Shown one piece after another: positions 16,664 through 25,899 of a stretch of DNA of 62,608 bases. Both the position numbers and the translations under genes were made by a program. Source of the stretch: Chloroflexota bacterium (lineage in GTDB: Bacteria > Chloroflexota > Anaerolineae > Anaerolineales > Villigracilaceae). The stretch spans positions 1 to 62,608 of the forward strand of contig JAKOVF010000404.1 in the NCBI GenBank assembly GCA_029782225.1, written 5' to 3'. The number at the start of each line of letters is the position of its first letter. Within the stretch, counting starts at the first letter, position 1. The notes under the pieces were generated by a model. That model did no database searches. It was not told the DNA's origin and was given only the letters and a program-made list of their open reading frames with translations.

Positions 16664-17220
16664 TCTTCCTCCTGCACGAGCGCCCGGTAGCGCTTCTCGA
16701 ATTCACGCTCCGCGCGCAGCAGCAGCGGACCGATTGAAGTGGGAGAGAGTCTCAATTCCTTTGCAATATCCTTGTACGCAATACCGGAATGACGCATGAT
16801 CAATAGCCGGGATTGCCGCTCGTCCATCCGGGCCAGGACGCTTCGTGCCAGGCGGCGTTCTTCTTCCTGAGCCATGATCTCCGATGGATGATCCGGCGCT
16901 GTCTCTTCAAGGGCATACTTACCGGCAGTCAGTTCGTAATGTTCGCGGCGCTTGAAGCTGCGGATCGAATGCAATCCAAGGTTGGTCGCAACCCGATGAA
17001 GCCATCCGCCTACATTGAACGAACTGCCGCTCTGAGGACGCTGCTGATGGAGCCGGAAAAAGGTTTCGAGGGCCAAATCCTCAGCCTCCGCCGGGTCACC
17101 AACGAGGCGGCAAAGCAACCGGTAGATACGTGCCCAATGTTCTGCAAAGAGAGTTTCAAAGGATGCGGAATCTGATTCAGAAGAAATCGATTCACTCGCC
17201 TCTTTTTCCTGGTTTTTCAT
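16660..17220 (-). CDS. ECF-type RNA polymerase sigma factor
   Basis: 186 residues. Region 2 covers the FETLFAEHWARIYRLLCRLV and DPAEAEDLALETFFRLHQ segments; region 4 has a helix-turn-helix around GIAYKDIAKELRLSPTSIGP. The first 20 residues are Ser/Glu-rich and divergent. It should direct RNA polymerase to promoters for its own operon under control of the membrane protein encoded next. Its own start has no ribosome-binding site; TATGAT lies 7 nt upstream, which indicates a leaderless, housekeeping-type promoter. Confidence 0.93.
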   Translation of the reverse strand: MKNQEKEASESISSESDSASFETLFAEHWARIYRLLCRLVGDPAEAEDLALETFFRLHQQRPQSGSSFNVGGWLHRVATNLGLHSIRSFKRREHYELTAGKYALEETAPDHPSEIMAQEEERRLARSVLARMDERQSRLLIMRHSGIAYKDIAKELRLSPTSIGPLLLRAEREFEKRYRALVQEEE

Positions 17221-17227
17221 TCAGCAA

Positions 17228-17233
17228 ATCATA
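17228..17233 (-). promoter_or_regulatory. -10 box of leaderless ECF sigma gene
   Basis: On the minus strand, TATGAT is followed by 7 nt and the ATG at 17220, with no Shine-Dalgarno sequence. Confidence 0.55.
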
Positions 17234-17427
17234 CTCTGGTCTGGCCTATTCTGCTCGCGGGTTCTGAGACTCTTCTCTACTCAAATAATCCCACTCGAGA
17301 AGGGAATGAGACAGTTTTGAGTCTGCTCTTCCTTGCTTACAGGGTTTTCCTGTCGCCAGGTCAGGGATAACACTCATTGAGCCCAAAAGCGGCAAATAAT
17401 ATAGTGAAATTATGAAAGGAAAGCAGA

Positions 17428-18027
17428 TTGGCAAAGGATAGGTTGGCGCAGCTTGCAGAGATCGAAAGAGATATTGAGAATCTCAAGTCTTCTCCCTTGT
17501 ATAAATATCGTAAAGAGAATAAGTTCCACGCTGTGATCGGGGAGGGCGATCCACACGCGAAGATCATGTTCATTGGAGAAGCGCCAGGCCGACAGGAAGC
17601 ATTGAAAGGGCGGCCATTTGTCGGCGCGGCTGGAAAGGTGCTGGATGGATTGCTCGAATCCATTGGCCTTGATCGTCAGGATGTCTACATCACCAATATC
17701 GTCAAGGACCGTCCACCTGAAAATCGCGACCCACAAAGGGACGAGATCGCCCTGTATTCCCCTTTTTTACGGCGACAGATCGAGATCATCAAGCCGAAAG
17801 TGATTGTCACCCTCGGCCGATTTGCAATGGCTTTTATTTTAGAGGAATTTCATTCGCCCCAGAAAGATGGCAAGATCAGCGAGCTGCACGGGCAGCCTAT
17901 CCCTATCAAAGCACCTTACGGGCCGGTGACGGTCATTCCGCTTTTCCATCCGGCTGTGGTCTTATATCGCAGAGAACAAAAGGAGATATTGAAAGAAGAT
18001 TTTCGGGTACTTCGAGAATACATATAA
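17428..18027 (+). CDS. Family 4-like uracil-DNA glycosylase lacking all cysteines
   Basis: 199 residues. Family 4 UDG motifs are clear: GEAPGRQEALKGRPFVGAAGK (motif A, uracil binding), the IVKDRPPENRDP segment, IIKPKVIVTLGRFA, and FHPAVVLYRR carrying the motif B His. Family members excise uracil from DNA and bind a 4Fe-4S cluster through four Cys. Here those positions are replaced (no CxxCPL at the N-terminus, KDRPP instead of KCRPP, ALYSPFL instead of ACxPFL) and the whole protein has no Cys. Start is TTG 17428 behind AAAGGAAAG; an ATG-only start would cut the protein. Confidence 0.86.
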   Translation: MAKDRLAQLAEIERDIENLKSSPLYKYRKENKFHAVIGEGDPHAKIMFIGEAPGRQEALKGRPFVGAAGKVLDGLLESIGLDRQDVYITNIVKDRPPENRDPQRDEIALYSPFLRRQIEIIKPKVIVTLGRFAMAFILEEFHSPQKDGKISELHGQPIPIKAPYGPVTVIPLFHPAVVLYRREQKEILKEDFRVLREYI

Positions 18028-18079
18028 CAAGATGGAAAAACCCGGCGTTAAACCCGGTAGAAAGGAGCAAGTAAATGAT

Positions 18080-18259
18080 ATGGCTGATAAATATAGTGAG
18101 CCTGTCAGGGATCCTGTATGCGGTATGCAAATCACTCCCCAGACTGCTGAAGCCACGGCAGAGTATGAAGGCCGTACCTATTATTTCTGTTCCGTTGGCT
18201 GCAAAGAGAGTTTCGTCTCAGACCCTGAAAAATATGTGAGCCAGGAACAACATCGATAA
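18080..18259 (+). CDS. Small YHS domain protein
   Basis: 59 residues that form one YHS domain. DPVCGMQI and the CSVGCKESF segment give the three conserved Cys, with YYF between as usual. YHS domains are thought to bind metal, often copper, and occur alone or in P-type ATPases. ATG 18080 lies 12 nt after AAAGGAG; an upstream in-frame start has no such site. It follows the UDG gene closely and precedes a strong terminator. No transporter lies nearby to name the metal. Confidence 0.87.
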   Translation: MADKYSEPVRDPVCGMQITPQTAEATAEYEGRTYYFCSVGCKESFVSDPEKYVSQEQHR

Positions 18260-18273
18260 TCGCATCATTGGAA

Positions 18274-18311
18274 ATCAGCCTGTTCAGGATTCTGAACAGG
18301 CTGATTTTTTT
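18274..18311 (+). terminator. Rho-independent terminator after the YHS gene
   Basis: A perfect 14-bp stem (18274-18287 with 18292-18305), a 4-nt loop and a T-run of seven. Confidence 0.9.
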
Positions 18312-18505
18312 GAAAACCTGGAGGTGAGTGTGCTCTATAATCTGCTTTGTGGGGCCGGAAGTGAAGAAAAAGGGCATTTGAGGCCGCGACCACCTCCAGA
18401 TCCTGGCAGAGGCATATCCCCTTTCTGTACCAAAAAATGAATGGGAGGAACCAAAAAATTGGACACAACCTGGCATATTTAAGAATTTTTTAAGGAAAGC
18501 GTCGC

Positions 18506-18534
18506 TTGACTCTTGTGATGAATTGTGCAAAAAT
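18506..18534 (+). promoter_or_regulatory. Promoter of the beta-glucan locus (lacI-type regulator)
   Basis: -35 TTGACT (18506-18511), 17-nt spacer ending in TGC, -10 AAAAAT (18529-18534). The operators start at the last base of the -10, so bound repressor would block the start site. Confidence 0.6.
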
Positions 18535-18560
18535 GTAAACGGTTACAGTAAACGGTTACA
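18534..18560 (+). promoter_or_regulatory. Tandem LacI-family operators
   Basis: TGTAAACGGTTACA (18534-18547) is followed without a gap by GTAAACGGTTACA (18548-18560). Each has TGTAA/TTACA or GTAA/TTAC arms around a central CG, the usual LacI/GalR operator form. They lie between the -10 and the ATG of the lacI-type gene, which implies autorepression of the regulator and of genes read through from it. Confidence 0.75.
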
Positions 18561-18567
18561 TAAGAGC

Positions 18568-19590
18568 ATGACTAAACGCTCCTCCTCCGTCACGATCCGT
18601 GATGTGGCCCGACAGACTGGTGTCTCGGTAGCCACTGTGAGCCGCTATATCAATCGAAATGCACCCGTTTCGGAAGAGGTTGCAGAACGATTGAAGCAGG
18701 TTATGAGCGAGCTGAGTTATGTCCCGCATGCAGCGGCGCGAAACCTGGCCTCTCGCAAGAACCGTGTCATTGGTCTGCTGCTTAGCACGCTGCATAATGA
18801 TTTCTTTGTACCGCTGCTGAACGGGGTTGAAGCAGTTGTCCGCCAAAAAGAATTTAACCTGATCATAGCTACGTATCATGCAAATAGCCGCACCGAAATG
18901 CCGTCCCCGATTGGGCCGCATAACACGGACGGTCTGCTGGTCTTTTCAGATGGACTGATCGATGAGGACCTTGCGTCCCTGCATTCCAGGAACTTTCCCA
19001 TGGTGCTGGTACATCGTCTGCCTCCTCCCGGCTTATCCATTACAAGCATTACTGTGGAAAACACGCAGGTTACAAGGAACCTGATCGAACATCTCATCCA
19101 GGTTCATGGCCGGCGGCGAATTGTATTCATGCGTGGTCCGGCTCACCAGGAAGACTCGCTGTTACGAGAGACCGGATATAAGGCCGCGTTGCAGGCAAAT
19201 GGAATTCCGGTTGATGAAAATCTATTCCTGAACGGTGAATTCGAACGCGATATTGCTTATAACGTTATGAACGAATTTCTCGACAGAAAAGAGCAGATCG
19301 CGTTTGATGCTGTATTTACAGGTGATGACGATGCGGCAATTGGGGTCCTCAGATCCCTGCAGGAACACAATTTGCGCGTCCCCGAAGATGTGGCCGTCAT
19401 TGGGTTCGATGATCTGGGGTTTGCCCAGTTCCTGAATCCCCCTCTTACGACTGTGCGAGCGCCCACCGAATTAGTAGGAAAGATCGCCACGGAACGGTTG
19501 TTTGAGCTTCTGGAAAATCATCCATCTGATGAGGTAAATGTTTTGCCCACAGAAATCATTTTCCGCCGTTCATGCGGCTGTCAAGCGTGA
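18568..19590 (+). CDS. LacI/GalR family repressor of the beta-glucan locus
   Basis: 340 residues. The N-terminal helix-turn-helix reads VTIRDVARQTGVSVATVSRYIN, with the hinge region PHAAARNLASRK; the rest is a periplasmic-binding-like sensor domain ending with IIFRRSCGCQ. It should bind the tandem operators directly upstream and release them on binding a sugar, perhaps cellobiose or a related beta-disaccharide given the genes downstream. ATG 18568 is chosen over the in-frame TTG 18523, since the latter would translate through the operators. The binding-protein gene follows after 96 nt on the same strand. Confidence 0.92.
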   Translation: MTKRSSSVTIRDVARQTGVSVATVSRYINRNAPVSEEVAERLKQVMSELSYVPHAAARNLASRKNRVIGLLLSTLHNDFFVPLLNGVEAVVRQKEFNLIIATYHANSRTEMPSPIGPHNTDGLLVFSDGLIDEDLASLHSRNFPMVLVHRLPPPGLSITSITVENTQVTRNLIEHLIQVHGRRRIVFMRGPAHQEDSLLRETGYKAALQANGIPVDENLFLNGEFERDIAYNVMNEFLDRKEQIAFDAVFTGDDDAAIGVLRSLQEHNLRVPEDVAVIGFDDLGFAQFLNPPLTTVRAPTELVGKIATERLFELLENHPSDEVNVLPTEIIFRRSCGCQA

Positions 19591-19686
19591 ACGCAATATT
19601 TGAAAGGAGGCAGCACTGGTACCTTTGTTACGGCTTTTTGTATCAATCCCTGATTCAAGTCCTATATAATGAGGAGAAATCTCACC

Positions 19687-21585
19687 ATGAAGAAACTTCT
19701 GTCTATTCTATCCGTGCTGGTCATCGCTTCGATGATCCTCACGGCATGCGGTACTCCGGCTGCGACTGAAGCCCCGGCAGCAACCCAGGCCCCCGCTGTC
19801 ACTGAAGCCCCTGCCGCTACCGAAGCTCCCACTATGGAAGCTCCCGCTGATGCGAATGCCCTGCCCCGCAATGAAACCCTGTACTTCAATGGCCTGCAGT
19901 GGAGTGCGGTTGTCGGCTGGAATCCCTACTCTTCCAGCATGAATAATGCCCTGGCTGTCACCGCAAAGGACGCTGCCCGCGTCGTCATGTTCGAAACCCT
20001 GTACCTGTACGATATGCTGGATGGCGGTTCATATCCTCTGTTGGCTGATGGTCCGTATACGTGGGACGATGCACAGACCCAGGTCACCGTCAAGCTCAAA
20101 AAAGCCGCCCACTGGAGCGATGGCACTCCGCTAACCGCGGATGATGTAGCTTACACCTGGGATACCAATCTCAAGTATGCAAGCAATGCCGGTAACAACT
20201 TCAAAGATTTCATCGATTCCGTAACCGCCTCTGATCCACAAACGGTGGTGATCAAGGCCAAACTGGGCGCGGATGGCAAAGCTGTCAATCCTTTGATGAT
20301 CGTGTCATTCCTGGACGGCGTCTATATTTGCCAGAAGGCATGGACACAGACCCTGGAAGCCCGCACTGGCGGCGATGCGGCTAAATTCTTAGCCGACCCG
20401 GCTGAGGACGCAGTTTTCTCCGGTCCTTACCACAAGTTCTTCGCCGACGATACGAAGGTTGTCTTGGTTCGTGATGATAACTACTGGGGCCAGGACGCAT
20501 CCATGTGGGGCAAGCTGCCGTCGCCGAAGTACCTGGTGCATGTGATCTACAAGGATAACGCGGCCGGTTCTGTTGCATTGGCTCAAGGTGAAGTGGATAT
20601 CAGCCAGCAGTTCAATTCCAATGTTCAGGTTCTGTGGATGAACTACGGTCTGCCCATCTCCACCTATCTGCCCGATGCTCCCTATGGCATTGGCGCCACT
20701 CTCCCAACCGCCTTCTACAACCTGAAGTCCCCTGGTTTGGACCAGGTTGCGATCCGCAAAGCGATCGCCATGGCGGTGGACTATCCCACCATCATTGCCA
20801 ACGCCATGACCAACCAATCGGCTACCTTCACCCAGGTCCCGCGCTCGCTCATGAACCCGACCGCTGGTGAACAGGCTCTATATGATCACGCGGCTGTCGC
20901 GGACCTGCAGTGGGTTGGCAACGATATCGAAGGCGCCAAGAAAATGCTTGACGACGCCGGGATCAAGGACACCAATGGTGATGGCAATCGTGAATACAAT
21001 GGCCAGGAACTCCACTACGTGGCCACCTGCCCCAATGGCTGGTCCGACTGGCAGGCAGCGATTGAAGTCGTAGCTGCCGCTGGCAAGAAGATCGGTATTG
21101 ATATCACGACCAACTACCCGGAATGGGGTGTTTATCAGACCGTCGTTACCAAATCAGATACGCCTCTGCCCGAGGGCTACGACATCTTCATGATGTGGTC
21201 TGACGGCGCTGGCCCGACCCAACCCTGGGGCCGCATCCGCCATCTGATCAGCTCTGAATTCGTTGGTCAGGCAGTCAACTGGAACGGCAACTGGGGTCAA
21301 TACAGCAATCCTGCCGCTGATGAATTGATCAAGGCGCTCCCCACGGAAACCGATCCTGCCAAGCTGAAGGAAATGTACACGGAATTGGTCAAGATCTACC
21401 TGACCGATGTCCCGTCCTTCACGCTCATGTACCGTCCCGATCTGTTCCATACGGTGAATGAGAGTGTGTGGACCGGCTTCCCGCACGATGGTGATGGCAC
21501 CAATCCACCCGTCCCGCCGATGATTTGTACTGACGGTTGGAGCATCGCATGCCTGTATAACCTGACGCTCGTGAATCCAAACTAA
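19687..21585 (+). CDS. Solute-binding protein family 5 lipoprotein, candidate beta-oligosaccharide receptor
   Basis: 632 residues. The signal peptide ends in LTAC (lipobox), followed by an Ala/Thr/Glu/Pro linker and an SBP family 5 body with [15 protein letters not shown] and [12 protein letters not shown]. Though called peptide-binding, this family includes cello-oligosaccharide and mannan-oligosaccharide receptors in Thermotoga, and the gene sits with beta-glucosidases and phosphorylases, so sugar binding is the better guess. GAGGAG (19671-19676) supports ATG 19687 rather than 19669. TATAAT at 19665-19670 may be a second promoter, though it is close to the start. Confidence 0.92.
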   Translation: MKKLLSILSVLVIASMILTACGTPAATEAPAATQAPAVTEAPAATEAPTMEAPADANALPRNETLYFNGLQWSAVVGWNPYSSSMNNALAVTAKDAARVVMFETLYLYDMLDGGSYPLLADGPYTWDDAQTQVTVKLKKAAHWSDGTPLTADDVAYTWDTNLKYASNAGNNFKDFIDSVTASDPQTVVIKAKLGADGKAVNPLMIVSFLDGVYICQKAWTQTLEARTGGDAAKFLADPAEDAVFSGPYHKFFADDTKVVLVRDDNYWGQDASMWGKLPSPKYLVHVIYKDNAAGSVALAQGEVDISQQFNSNVQVLWMNYGLPISTYLPDAPYGIGATLPTAFYNLKSPGLDQVAIRKAIAMAVDYPTIIANAMTNQSATFTQVPRSLMNPTAGEQALYDHAAVADLQWVGNDIEGAKKMLDDAGIKDTNGDGNREYNGQELHYVATCPNGWSDWQAAIEVVAAAGKKIGIDITTNYPEWGVYQTVVTKSDTPLPEGYDIFMMWSDGAGPTQPWGRIRHLISSEFVGQAVNWNGNWGQYSNPAADELIKALPTETDPAKLKEMYTELVKIYLTDVPSFTLMYRPDLFHTVNESVWTGFPHDGDGTNPPVPPMICTDGWSIACLYNLTLVNPN

Positions 21586-21594
21586 TTCAATGAA

Positions 21595-21629
21595 AAGAGC
21601 CATGTCCCGCGAAGCGGGGCATGGCTCTT
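21595..21629 (+). promoter_or_regulatory. Intercistronic hairpin after the binding-protein gene
   Basis: A stem of about 16 bp (AAGAGCCATG pairing with CATGGCTCTT, plus inner CCCGC/GCGGG) with a GAA loop lies 9 nt after the binding-protein stop. There is a short T-rich tail, so it may terminate part of the transcripts before the permease genes. Confidence 0.7.
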
Positions 21630-21640
21630 CTTGTAATAAG

Positions 21641-21712
21641 CAGATGACAGTCACTTAGCGTCGCGCAGGCAGATCGCGCTCGTATCTGGTCTGACTAAGT
21701 GATTGTCACCTG
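21641..21712. repeat. Imperfect inverted repeat related to the 524-556 palindrome
   Basis: CAGATGACAGTCACTTAG (21641-21658) and CTAAGTGATTGTCACCTG (21695-21712) are inverted with two mismatches. The GTGACAGTCAC-like core resembles the palindrome at 524-556. Confidence 0.6.
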
Positions 21713-21750
21713 ATCAGTACAATCCTATTGTCTTGGCGCGGAGGTGTACA

Positions 21751-22755
21751 TTGAAAGGATACCGAAAATATTTTCTGAACAAGCTGGCCTGGTTCTCAGT
21801 CACCTTTGTTTGCGCATTCTTGTTGAATTTCATCCTGCCCCGCTTGATGCCGGGAGATCCTGTGGCAGCCATTGTAGCAAGGATGGCCCAGGGTCAGTCC
21901 AATGCAACCGGGGTCCAGGCGATTTATAAGCAATACACGGAGCTGTTTGGAACCAACAAACCCATGCTCGAACAGTTTTTTATCTATATAAAAAATGTAG
22001 TGCATGGCGATTTTGGTTTCTCCTTCAGCCAGTACCCCAGAACGGTGGTGGATGTTCTCAAATCATCCATCTGGTGGACGGTATGCCTGCAGTTCCCAGC
22101 GATCATTGTCGGCTGGCTCGTCGGGAATACACTCGGCGCGTTGGCTGCGTATCTCAAGGGCGGTTTTGATAAAGTTCTTCTGCCAGTCAGTATTTTTGTC
22201 AGCAATTTACCGGCATTTGGCATGGCAGTCATTTTGCTGGTCTTTTTCGGAGTCGGATTAAAATGGTTCCCAACTTCGGGTGGGTATGGATTTGATCTGA
22301 TTCCCAACTTCAGCTGGAAATTCATATGGTCAGTGATCGTCCACTACCAGTTGCCGTTCTTGTCGATTGTGTTGATCGCGATCGGCGGTCAGGCGATTGG
22401 CATGCGCTCTATGGCCATCTATGAACTGAATGCGGATTATGTCAAATATAGCCGTTTCATGGGAATCAAAGACCGAAAGATCGTCGGCTATGTATTTCGA
22501 AATGCTATGCTTCCACAGATCACTGGGCTGGCTTTAGCCATAGGTGGCATGGTTGGCGGCGCGCTGGTGGCAGAAACTATCTTCAGTTATCCCGGGCTGG
22601 GTACTACGATCCTATCGGCTGTGAGGGGACAGGATTATCCGCTGATCTCGGCAATCACATTGATCATCACGATCATGGTGCTGAGTGCAAATTTCATCCT
22701 TGAGATCTTGTATGGCTTTATAGATCCGCGCATTAAAGCCGCGCAGGCAGATTAG
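21751..22755 (+). CDS. ABC importer permease (DppB/OppB type), beta-glucan locus
   Basis: 334 residues from TTG 21751, which has GGAGGTG (21740-21746) at good spacing and begins a normal DppB N-terminus; the upstream in-frame start adds unrelated residues. Six membrane helices. The segment [19 protein letters not shown] after helix one and the coupling loop region [20 protein letters not shown] are typical, and the end reads [10 protein letters not shown]. It forms the channel with the next gene product. Confidence 0.92.
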   Translation: MKGYRKYFLNKLAWFSVTFVCAFLLNFILPRLMPGDPVAAIVARMAQGQSNATGVQAIYKQYTELFGTNKPMLEQFFIYIKNVVHGDFGFSFSQYPRTVVDVLKSSIWWTVCLQFPAIIVGWLVGNTLGALAAYLKGGFDKVLLPVSIFVSNLPAFGMAVILLVFFGVGLKWFPTSGGYGFDLIPNFSWKFIWSVIVHYQLPFLSIVLIAIGGQAIGMRSMAIYELNADYVKYSRFMGIKDRKIVGYVFRNAMLPQITGLALAIGGMVGGALVAETIFSYPGLGTTILSAVRGQDYPLISAITLIITIMVLSANFILEILYGFIDPRIKAAQAD

Positions 22756-22769
22756 ACGGAGATGCTGTT

Positions 22770-24020
22770 ATGAAACATACACTCCAACAAATTTTCCACT
22801 CGGGCAAATTTATTTTTGGTTTCTGTATTTTTGTGGGGATTCTGCTGATCGTATTCTTTTATCCACTGATCATCACAGATCCTCCATTGCAGATCGTGGC
22901 TCAGGGTACTTTCTTTGAACCTGGAATCTATGTGAGTGTTTATGACAGCATTAATTCCCCTACCTATACACTAAATCTGGATGATGCCTCTGCCAAGCGC
23001 ATTGCCAGCAAGTTGGACGATCAGAAGCGCCTTGACATGAAGGAATGGCTCGTGGCGGCCGGGATTCCCGAAAGTGAGATCGACAGCACAGACACCAAGA
23101 AGCTTTTGGATCAGTGGGTGAACAATTATGATCCCAAGAAGAACGTCCCCGGGATGACGAATGCCAGGCGAAACTATTTCATCCGGCTGAACGACTCGCT
23201 CAAAGGACTTTTGTCCACAGAGGAAGCAACTATTGCAGCAATAAATCCGCAGACAGGCGTCCTGGAGGAAGCAGGTACCGTCAAACAATCCGACTATGTA
23301 AATATCAGCCGGGTCCCAAATGTACGGGTATTTCCGCTTGGAACCGATAACTTCGGCCGAGATGTGCTGACTGAGCTGGTGAAGGCTACTGCTGTATCGC
23401 TGCAGATCGGTCTTGTCGCGGGGATCATCGCAACCCTAATTGGTTTGAGTCTGGGATTGCTGGCAGGCTACGTCGGCGGAATGATCGATGACGTTATTAT
23501 GTTCATCACCAACCTCTTTACGGTTATCCCCACTTTTGTCTTACTGATCTTAATTTCATTCAGTATCGGGCAGGAACAACGCGGCCCCTTTACCATCGCT
23601 GTGGTGATCGGGTTTACCTCCTGGTTCTGGACCGCCAGGGCAGTACGTTCGCAGGTGATTTCACTGCGCAATCGCGACCATGTAAACCTGTCGAAACTAT
23701 CCGGGCACTCGATCGTTCACATCATCGCCACAGATATTCTGCCCTACATTGCTTCCTATGTTGTGATGGCGTTGATCCTGCAAATTACCGCCGCGATCTT
23801 GTCGGAGGCGCAGTTGTCGATCCTCGGGCTAGGACCAAGAACAACGGAAGTGCCGACCCTGGGATTGATGATGAACTGGGCGATGATCTACCAGGCACAG
23901 ATCCTCGGAAAATGGTGGGCATACTTCCCCGTGATCGTAGTCATCGCTTTGATCACATTCTCGATGAACTTGATGAATACAGGTCTCGACCAGGTGTTCA
24001 ACCCGGCATTGAGAGACTAG
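22770..24020 (+). CDS. ABC importer permease (DppC/OppC type) with long extracytoplasmic insertion
   Basis: 416 residues, about 110 more than a usual DppC. Helix one (about residues 12-35) is followed by a hydrophilic segment of about 150 residues before the DppC signature [19 protein letters not shown]. That extra segment must lie outside the membrane, next to the binding protein; part of it is helical and acidic, with no recognised domain. The coupling loop is near [19 protein letters not shown]. The end reads [12 protein letters not shown]. It lies 14 nt after the DppB-like gene and 9 nt before the ATPase gene. Confidence 0.9.
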   Translation: MKHTLQQIFHSGKFIFGFCIFVGILLIVFFYPLIITDPPLQIVAQGTFFEPGIYVSVYDSINSPTYTLNLDDASAKRIASKLDDQKRLDMKEWLVAAGIPESEIDSTDTKKLLDQWVNNYDPKKNVPGMTNARRNYFIRLNDSLKGLLSTEEATIAAINPQTGVLEEAGTVKQSDYVNISRVPNVRVFPLGTDNFGRDVLTELVKATAVSLQIGLVAGIIATLIGLSLGLLAGYVGGMIDDVIMFITNLFTVIPTFVLLILISFSIGQEQRGPFTIAVVIGFTSWFWTARAVRSQVISLRNRDHVNLSKLSGHSIVHIIATDILPYIASYVVMALILQITAAILSEAQLSILGLGPRTTEVPTLGLMMNWAMIYQAQILGKWWAYFPVIVVIALITFSMNLMNTGLDQVFNPALRD

Positions 24021-24029
24021 GAGACTGAA

Positions 24030-25055
24030 ATGGCAAATGTGATGTTGGAGGTCAGGGAACTCACAACAAAGTATATTACCCGGTTTCAGGAGGATGTTTA
24101 CGCGGTTGACCACGTTTCTCTGAAGGTCGAGGAAGGGAAATCGCTGGGAATTGCCGGAGAATCCGGCTGCGGAAAGTCGACTCTGGCGCTCAGCCTGATG
24201 GGTTATTACTTCGCCCCACTGCACTATACGAGCGGCCAGATCATGATTGATGGGAAAAACATCTCCGGGATGGACCCGGATGAGGTTCGCAAATCCGTGC
24301 TGGGGAGAGAGATCGCCTATATCCCCCAGGCCGCAATGAATGCATTAAACCCCACGCAAAAGATCATCCACTTTATTGAGGATGTTGTCCAGGCACATGA
24401 TCTTTACGTCACGAAGAAGGACATTTACGAACGCGCCAGGATATTGTTCGAGACCTTGGGGCTCCCCGCGGAAGTACTGCAGAAATACCCTGTAGAACTT
24501 TCAGGCGGCATGAAACAGCGCACCGTGATCGCGGTGTCCGTGCTGCTGGTACCTAAAGTGCTGATTGCCGACGAGCCTTCCTCTGCACTCGATGTCACTT
24601 CACAGAAGATGGTCATCAAGATGCTGAGGAAATTGATGGAAGGCGGCCTGATCAGTTCGATGATCTTCATCACGCATGAGCTTCCGCTGCTTTACAACGT
24701 GACCGACGATATTATGGTCATGTATGCGGGGCAAATCGTGGAGAAAGGTACTGCACACGAAGCTGTCTTCGACCCACTCCACCCCTACTCCAAAGGTCTG
24801 ATGGGCTCGATCATCGTGCCTGAAAAAGGCCTGCGCGATGTCAAGCTGACGGCCATTCCGGGAGTTCCTCCTAACCTCAAGAATCCCCCTATGGGCTGCA
24901 GGTTTGCCGAACGCTGTAAGTTCGTCCGGCCGGAGTGCACCTTCTCTTCCGTCCCGGTCCGTGAGGTGGGCAACGGCCGCATGTACCGCTGTGTCCTATC
25001 GGAAGACCAACTGAGAGAGGCGTATGCCCGGGAGGCTCATAAAAATGGCAAATGA
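24030..25055 (+). CDS. ABC importer ATPase (DppD/OppD type)
   Basis: 341 residues. Walker [10 protein letters not shown], signature motif [17 protein letters not shown], Walker [15 protein letters not shown] and the switch His in FITHELPLL are present. The C-terminal oligopeptide-type extension has four Cys ([14 protein letters not shown] and later C), which in the OppD family can hold an iron-sulfur cluster. It energises the two permeases upstream with its partner DppF-like protein, whose start overlaps this gene by 11 nt. Confidence 0.94.
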   Translation: MANVMLEVRELTTKYITRFQEDVYAVDHVSLKVEEGKSLGIAGESGCGKSTLALSLMGYYFAPLHYTSGQIMIDGKNISGMDPDEVRKSVLGREIAYIPQAAMNALNPTQKIIHFIEDVVQAHDLYVTKKDIYERARILFETLGLPAEVLQKYPVELSGGMKQRTVIAVSVLLVPKVLIADEPSSALDVTSQKMVIKMLRKLMEGGLISSMIFITHELPLLYNVTDDIMVMYAGQIVEKGTAHEAVFDPLHPYSKGLMGSIIVPEKGLRDVKLTAIPGVPPNLKNPPMGCRFAERCKFVRPECTFSSVPVREVGNGRMYRCVLSEDQLREAYAREAHKNGK

Positions 25056-25857
25056 AAAGCGACTGTGCCTGAGCACGTCAGGACTGACCAAGGTTTTTGG
25101 ATTTGGACAAAGTAAAACTCTCGCCGTTGACCATGTGGATCTCAATCTTTACGAGGGCGAGGTTGTCTCCATTGTGGGCGAATCGGGCAGCGGAAAGACG
25201 ACCCTTGCAAAAATGCTTCTGGGATTGATCAGCTCCACGGAGGGCGACGTCTATTTCCAGGGTAAGAAGCGCGATATCAGCACTCAAAGGAAAAAACAAG
25301 AATACTGGAAAAACATCCAGGCGATCTTTCAGGATCCGTTTTCTTCCTACAATATATTCAACAAGATCGATGCGGTTCTTCTGGATTGTATCCGCATGCG
25401 CGGTGGTGGAAATCTGCCCCGTGAGAAAAAAGTGGAACTAATGACCGAGGCGTGCAGCTTTGTCAACCTGAAGTTCGAGGAATTGACCAACAAGTATCCT
25501 TTTGAACTTTCCGGCGGACAGATGCAGCGCTTGATGATCGCCCGTATCTTCCTTTTGAAGCCGAAGATTCTGTTTGCTGATGAACCCACTTCTATGATCG
25601 ATGCCTGCTCACGCGCGACCATCCTGGATGAGCTCATGCAACTGCGCAACGAAACCGGGATGACCATCATATTCATCACGCATGATATCGGCCTGGCATA
25701 TTTTGTCTCCGACAGCGTGTACATCATGGAGCACGGAAAATTCGTTGAGAGCGGCTCTGCAGATGAAGTGATTCTGAGTCCAAGAAACCCTTACACCAAA
25801 CGCCTGCTCAATGACGTGCCAAAGATTTATGAAGAATGGGATCTCTCAACTGTGTAA
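25045..25857 (+). CDS. ABC importer ATPase (DppF/OppF type)
   Basis: 270 residues. Walker [10 protein letters not shown], signature [17 protein letters not shown], Walker [15 protein letters not shown] and the switch His in [12 protein letters not shown] 25045 follows GGGAGG and overlaps the end of the dppD-like gene; the in-frame start at 25024 lies before that site. It lacks the Cys-containing C-terminal extension of its partner. Last transport gene before the glycosidase genes. Confidence 0.93.
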   Translation: MANEKRLCLSTSGLTKVFGFGQSKTLAVDHVDLNLYEGEVVSIVGESGSGKTTLAKMLLGLISSTEGDVYFQGKKRDISTQRKKQEYWKNIQAIFQDPFSSYNIFNKIDAVLLDCIRMRGGGNLPREKKVELMTEACSFVNLKFEELTNKYPFELSGGQMQRLMIARIFLLKPKILFADEPTSMIDACSRATILDELMQLRNETGMTIIFITHDIGLAYFVSDSVYIMEHGKFVESGSADEVILSPRNPYTKRLLNDVPKIYEEWDLSTV

Positions 25858-25899
25858 GGCGCTGCTCTTGATCGGTTTGGATACAGGCGAAACAAAATA

